A model generated the notes under the pieces. It was not told the DNA's origin. It did not search any database and was given only the letters and a program-made list of their open reading frames with translations. From Clostridiaceae bacterium (GTDB taxonomy: Bacteria > Bacillota > Clostridia > Oscillospirales > Acutalibacteraceae): a stretch of 16,708 nt of DNA. Shown piece by piece: positions 13,230-16,708 of the stretch. Position 1 is the stretch's first letter. Each line of letters opens with the position of its first letter. The position numbers and the translations under genes were made by a program. Location of the stretch: the NCBI GenBank assembly GCA_016297555.1, contig JAEDGK010000038.1, forward strand, positions 1 to 16,708. The letters run 5' to 3'.

Positions 13230-14138
13230 TTAGTATTTGAAGTTCTTGTAGTAGATATGAGTTCTTGCGGTTGCCGTGCCTGAGCCTACGCTGATATCAA
13301 TGGCAACAGCTATATCAAACTCAACAGAAAGCTTTACGAGATGACCTGTTGCTCCGTCAACAACGGCAGTAATTTTAGCGTTATCATATTTTTCTTCGAT
13401 AACTGCGCCTGCATATGTTCCCGCAACGGCGTCATAAATAACCTCGCCTGTCTTGTGGTCATAATAGCCCTTGTCTTCCTTGCCTACGCAAATGCCGCAC
13501 TTATCAATGGGAGCGTTGGTGTATTTCTCATTTTCTGAGCCTTTGCTGCTTCCGCCCTTAACATTGAGAACGATTGTGTACTGATTGCCGTTAGCCGTGC
13601 AGGTGGCTTTGGTTACATCTGCGGCAGTCAGAGTGCTCTTGCGAAGATAATGTCTTCTTGTATCGCTGTCCCATTTGCCCTTGGCAACCGACTCGGTATA
13701 TTTGTTTTCTGCGCCGACGCCCATAAATTTATAAACAAGGCTCTTAAACGCTTTGAGAGCAACGCCTGCGTCAAGCTTCTCATTGTCGGTCATACGCTCT
13801 TTATCAAAGCCGGCCTTTGCATCGAATGCGGAATTGACTGCCGAATTGTAAAGAGCAACAATTTCTTCGGTTGATGTGGGAGCGGCGGTGATTGCAGGAA
13901 CGGTGGTTTCGCCCGCAGCCGTTGTGCTTTCACCCTCGGAAACCGCTGCGGTTGCATCTTCGGAAGCCTGCGTGCTTTCATCTGAGGGAACGGCGGCTTG
14001 AGTTTCTGACGGTGTTTCTTCTGCTGCGGTGGTTTCTGCGGCGGTTGTGTCTGCGTTTGTGTCCGCGTCCTTTTTGCCGCAGGCAGCAAAACCAAAGAGA
14101 AGAGCTGCGGCAAGAATTAATGCGAGTGCTTTTTTCAT
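13230..14138 (-). CDS. Lipoprotein with Thr/Ala/Glu-rich linker, unknown function
   Basis: I do not recognise the folded domain. The 302-residue product starts MKKALALILAAALL and has a lipobox FAAC with Cys20, so it should be lipid-anchored on the outer face of the membrane. Residues about 24-89 form a low-complexity linker rich in Thr, Ala, Glu and Ser, typical of a spacer through the cell wall. A domain of about 210 residues follows, with strand-rich C-terminal sequence (AKITAVVDGATGHLVKLSVE) resembling uncharacterised clostridial lipoproteins. The start at 14138 is preferred over the in-frame ATG at 14159: AGGAG lies about 11 nt upstream of it, and it places the signal peptide at the N-terminus. 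It follows galT after 46 nt and may be co-transcribed. Only a 5-bp hairpin (ATGCC/GGCAT, 14165-14178) lies between them. Confidence 0.75.
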   Translation of the reverse strand: MKKALALILAAALLFGFAACGKKDADTNADTTAAETTAAEETPSETQAAVPSDESTQASEDATAAVSEGESTTAAGETTVPAITAAPTSTEEIVALYNSAVNSAFDAKAGFDKERMTDNEKLDAGVALKAFKSLVYKFMGVGAENKYTESVAKGKWDSDTRRHYLRKSTLTAADVTKATCTANGNQYTIVLNVKGGSSKGSENEKYTNAPIDKCGICVGKEDKGYYDHKTGEVIYDAVAGTYAGAVIEEKYDNAKITAVVDGATGHLVKLSVEFDIAVAIDISVGSGTATARTHIYYKNFKY

Positions 14139-14184
14139 TGTTGGAAGTTCTCCTTTCATATTTAATGCCTTACGGCATTGTTTC

Positions 14185-15672
14185 TTAAACTGTTTTAATG
14201 AATTTCAAAAAGGCTTCTTTGCCCTCGGCGGTGCGCTTGAATACTCCTGCGTGTTCAAGCACCGCGGCAAATACCTTTCCGACCTCAGCCTTGATAATAT
14301 CCATTGCGTTTTCTTCGTTTATTTCCGAATAATTAACGGCAAAGCTTTCCGCCCAGTCGGCGTGGCTTGCGGTAAGCTCGTTTGCTCTTAAATCCTTTCC
14401 GTTTACCAAAGCATCGGCAAGCGCTTCAAGCTCCGGCTTGAGCCTCGGAGGAAGAACGGCAAGACCCATAACCTCAATCAAGCCGATGTTTTCTTTTTTT
14501 ATGTGGTGAAGCTCTGCGTGCGGATGGAAAACGCCGAGCGGATGCTCATCGGTTGTGATGTTGTTGCGGAGCACAAGGTCAAGCTCATACATATCGCCTC
14601 TGCGCCTTGCAATCGGGGTTATTGTGTTATGAGGGACGCCGTCGGTTTCGGCAAAGATAAAGGCAGTTTCATCGCTGTAAGCACGCCAGCCCGTCAGAAT
14701 TTTATCGGCAAGCTCGACAAGGCTTTCTCTGTCGGCAGACTGAAGCCTGATTGTGGACATCGGCCATTTAACGATGCCTGCCCTGATATTCTCAAAGCCC
14801 GCGAAGCTGATTTCCGTTTCAATCGGTGCACGCTCCATTGCAAATTCATATCTGCCGCCCTGAAAATGCTCATGGCTGAGAATGGAGCCGCCGACTATCG
14901 GCAAATCGGCGTTTGAGCCTACAAAATAATGCGGAAACAGAGTAACAAATTCAAGCAGCTTTGAAAAAGCGGCTTTGTCAATCTTCATCGGGGTGTGCTT
15001 TCCGTTGAAAACGATGCAGTGTTCATTATAATAAACATAGGGAGAATACTGCATAAACCAATTTGAGTTGTCGATTGTAATGGGGATTATTCTGTGATTT
15101 TGCCTTGCGGGGAAATCAACTCTGCCCGCGTAGCCCTCGCTTTCACGGCAAAGCTGACATTTCGGATAGCCCGACTGCGGCGCGTTCTTTGCGGCGGCAA
15201 TCGCTTTGGGATCTTTTTCGGGCTTTGAGAGATTAACGGTAATGTCAATCGTGCCGTAATCGCTTGCATATTGCCACTTCTGAATTTTGGCAATCCTGTC
15301 GCGGCGGATATAGTTTGTATCTCCGCTGAATTTATAGTAATAATCCGTTGCCTTTTCGGGAGATTCGGCATAAAGACTGTTGAATTTATCGATAACCTGA
15401 GAGGGGCGGGGAGTAAGAACGCCCATTACGGCGGTGTCAAACAAGTCGCGGTAGGTCACGGAGTCTTCGATTATTCCGTTTTCTGCGGCGTAATCGCACA
15501 GCGCGTCAAGCAGCTCGTTCAGCTCGCCCTCTGCTTCGGTGCAGGTATTGTCATACGAATCCTTTTTCAAAAGCTGTAAAATTGAATTTGTGCAGTAAAC
15601 AGTATCGCTCTCTTCAATCAGCAAATGTGAAACCGCAAAGCCGACAAGAGCCTTGATATAAGAGTCAACCAT
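14185..15672 (-). CDS. galT: UDP-glucose--hexose-1-phosphate uridylyltransferase, class II
   Basis: GalT moves UMP from UDP-glucose to galactose-1-phosphate, the middle step of the Leloir pathway, in the cytoplasm. The 495-residue length is typical of the Firmicutes class II enzyme and longer than the E. coli type. The active-site region is GGSILSHEHFQGGRYEFAM, with HEH in place of the HPH motif of class I and the second His as the expected uridylylated nucleophile. Other conserved parts are YPKCQLCRESEGYAGR, NHCIVFNGKHTPM-like sequence (NEHCIVFNGKHTPM here) and GVFHPHAELHHIKKENIGLIEVMG. The ATG at 15672 has AGAGG (15684-15680) 7 nt upstream and a consensus promoter. galK and galE are not in the window. 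It pairs functionally with the alpha-galactosidase at the left end. Confidence 0.93.
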   Translation of the reverse strand: MVDSYIKALVGFAVSHLLIEESDTVYCTNSILQLLKKDSYDNTCTEAEGELNELLDALCDYAAENGIIEDSVTYRDLFDTAVMGVLTPRPSQVIDKFNSLYAESPEKATDYYYKFSGDTNYIRRDRIAKIQKWQYASDYGTIDITVNLSKPEKDPKAIAAAKNAPQSGYPKCQLCRESEGYAGRVDFPARQNHRIIPITIDNSNWFMQYSPYVYYNEHCIVFNGKHTPMKIDKAAFSKLLEFVTLFPHYFVGSNADLPIVGGSILSHEHFQGGRYEFAMERAPIETEISFAGFENIRAGIVKWPMSTIRLQSADRESLVELADKILTGWRAYSDETAFIFAETDGVPHNTITPIARRRGDMYELDLVLRNNITTDEHPLGVFHPHAELHHIKKENIGLIEVMGLAVLPPRLKPELEALADALVNGKDLRANELTASHADWAESFAVNYSEINEENAMDIIKAEVGKVFAAVLEHAGVFKRTAEGKEAFLKFIKTV

Positions 15673-15708
15673 CGTTTTACCTCTGCTTTCGACTTTTTAT
15701 TTTAATAT

Positions 15709-15737
15709 ATTATATACTTTAATGCGCCTTTGTGCAA
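15709..15737 (-). promoter_or_regulatory. Promoter of galT
   Basis: On the minus strand, TTGCAC (15737-15732), a 17-bp spacer and TATAAT (15714-15709). The two hexamers and the spacing are identical to those of the alpha-galactosidase promoter at 88-116. Confidence 0.85.
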
Positions 15738-15779
15738 GAGCATAATTGAATTTGATAAAAATTAATGAAATAAATTTAC

Positions 15780-15825
15780 CTCGGACTAATTCAAGGTTGA
15801 AAAATCCGAGATTGTGTGCTATCCT
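15780..15825 (+). promoter_or_regulatory. Promoter of the MraY-like gene with nested inverted repeats
   Basis: TTGAAA (15797-15802), a 17-bp spacer and TATCCT (15820-15825). The -35 box lies in two nested dyads: TTCAAGGTTGAA (15790-15801) inside CTCGGA/TCCGAG (15780-15785 with 15805-15810). This is a plausible repressor site. Confidence 0.5.
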
Positions 15826-15855
15826 CTTTGTGTAAAAATTTTTCGGAGGTTTATC

Positions 15856-16708
15856 ATGCTTGTTTCATTATTACATTCAAAAATTCTTTATATTATTATG
15901 GCGGCAGGCACGGTCGGTTTGTGTGCGGCTCTGCTTGCGGTTTTTAAAAACAGGCTTCCCAAAGACCAGGGGCGCGAATTTGCTTTCAACGGCAAGCTTT
16001 CAACGGGCAAGGCAAGAGGTGCGGGAATTATATTCATCTGCTCTTTTATTGTCTCCGCTTTGCTTTTTGTTCCCGTTTCTGCGGAATACGCCTGCTATTA
16101 TGTCCTGATATTTTTAGGTATGCTTTCCGGCTATCTTGACGACCGCTCGGAAAAGCCGTGGGGCGAATATAAAAAGGGCGCGATTGACCTTGTTATTTCC
16201 GCTCTGACTGCCGCAAGCTTTGTTTATTTTAACCGCGAGCTTACGGGCATCAGCTTTTTCGGCTTGAAGCTTCACATACATCCCGTTGTTTTCGGCATTA
16301 TTGCGGCGGTGCTTGTGTGGATGCTCATAAACGCCGTAAATTGCTCCGATGGTATCGACGGCTTCTGCGGCAGCCTTACAATAGTATCGCTTATATCCGT
16401 GCTTGCCGCTGGCAGGCTTCTCGGAATGGACGGCAATATGAATTTGCTGATTGCGGTTATGATTCTGACCCTGCTGCCTTATCTCTGGAGAAACGCCGAG
16501 CCGAGCACAATGATGATGGGCGACGCAGGCTCGCGCGCTCTCGGACTTTTCCTTTGCATATGCATCCTTAAAAGCGGAAACATTCTTCTCACCGTTCCGC
16601 TCTGCTTTATGCTCTGCCTTGACGGCTTGCTCGGCATTGCAAAGGTTTCGCTTATCAGATTTCTCCATATCAACGCGTTCAAAAATATACGCACGCCCCT
16701 GCACGATC
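15856..16708 (+). CDS. MraY-like phospho-sugar transferase, 3' end cut by the window
   Basis: At least 284 residues are visible with no stop before the window end. It is a multi-pass membrane protein of the polyprenyl-phosphate N-acetylhexosamine-1-phosphate transferase superfamily (MraY, WecA, TagO), which loads a sugar phosphate onto undecaprenyl phosphate at the inner membrane face. Visible motifs are Asp95-Asp96 in GYLDDRSEK, NAVNCSDGIDGF (159-170), MGDAGSRALG (221-230) and IRTPLHD (278-284), close to the MraY C-terminal signature. Two positions are unusual: GDAGSR where GDTGSL is normal, and few Lys after the Asp pair. CGGAGG (15844-15849) sits 6 nt upstream of the ATG. No cell-division cluster surrounds it, so it may be a paralogue rather than the essential MraY. 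Confidence 0.8.
   Translation, partial: MLVSLLHSKILYIIMAAGTVGLCAALLAVFKNRLPKDQGREFAFNGKLSTGKARGAGIIFICSFIVSALLFVPVSAEYACYYVLIFLGMLSGYLDDRSEKPWGEYKKGAIDLVISALTAASFVYFNRELTGISFFGLKLHIHPVVFGIIAAVLVWMLINAVNCSDGIDGFCGSLTIVSLISVLAAGRLLGMDGNMNLLIAVMILTLLPYLWRNAEPSTMMMGDAGSRALGLFLCICILKSGNILLTVPLCFMLCLDGLLGIAKVSLIRFLHINAFKNIRTPLHD

Noticed and set aside
14165..14178. ATGCC/GGCAT hairpin between galT and the lipoprotein gene as a terminator
   Set aside because: Only a 5-bp stem and no U-tract on the minus strand; it is unlikely to end transcription.
16114..16704. A 196-codon minus-strand ORF at the right end
   Set aside because: It lies opposite the MraY-like gene, whose motifs are clear. The translation has no recognisable domain and is explained by codon bias of the sense gene.

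Overview
The window looks like a chromosomal stretch from a moderate-G+C, Gram-positive Clostridia genome, probably a gut Oscillospirales/Ruminococcaceae-type bacterium. The evidence is strong AGGAG-type ribosome binding sites, frequent TTG starts, near-consensus sigma-A promoters (TTGCAM-N17-TATAAT), a PrsW protease, a class II GalT, a COG2509 flavoprotein and a YlmC/YmxH-family sporulation protein. The taxonomic placement is inference. I see no tRNA, rRNA, CRISPR array, phage gene or transposase.

Layout. 1-90 holds two terminators ending upstream transcription, followed at once by the promoter of a cytoplasmic GH36 alpha-galactosidase (168-1823), which is probably co-transcribed with a PrsW-like membrane protease (1841-2560). 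A 210-bp near-perfect palindromic element (2568-2777) and a terminator separate these from a minus-strand pair: a membrane-anchored parvulin-type foldase (2845-4524) and an RluA-family pseudouridine synthase (4668-5642). A RadC-family gene follows on the plus strand (5758-6453). A GH5 endoglycoceramidase-like hydrolase (6510-7991, minus) is divergent from an iron-dependent alcohol dehydrogenase (8214-9431). Next come a secreted family I.5-type lipase (9550-10827) and a COG2509 FAD-dependent dehydrogenase (10849-12252), probably one operon.

12253-12890 is the most unusual part. It contains a terminator, an AT-rich stretch with three exact copies of TTGCACAAAA and two promoter-like sequences, a 42-codon small ORF with its own RBS, and a three-way-junction RNA whose closing helix competes with a downstream terminator stem. 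The YlmC/YmxH gene (12891-13169) follows. I do not recognise this arrangement as a named motif.

The right end has a lipoprotein of unknown function (13230-14138) and galT (14185-15672) on the minus strand. A divergent MraY-like phosphosugar transferase (from 15856) runs off the window end.

Functionally, alpha-galactosidase and GalT fit catabolism of alpha-galactosides through the Leloir pathway. The GH5 enzyme and the lipase hint at use of glycolipids or lipids. Most other genes are housekeeping or envelope functions. The genes form several short transcription units rather than one dedicated cluster.
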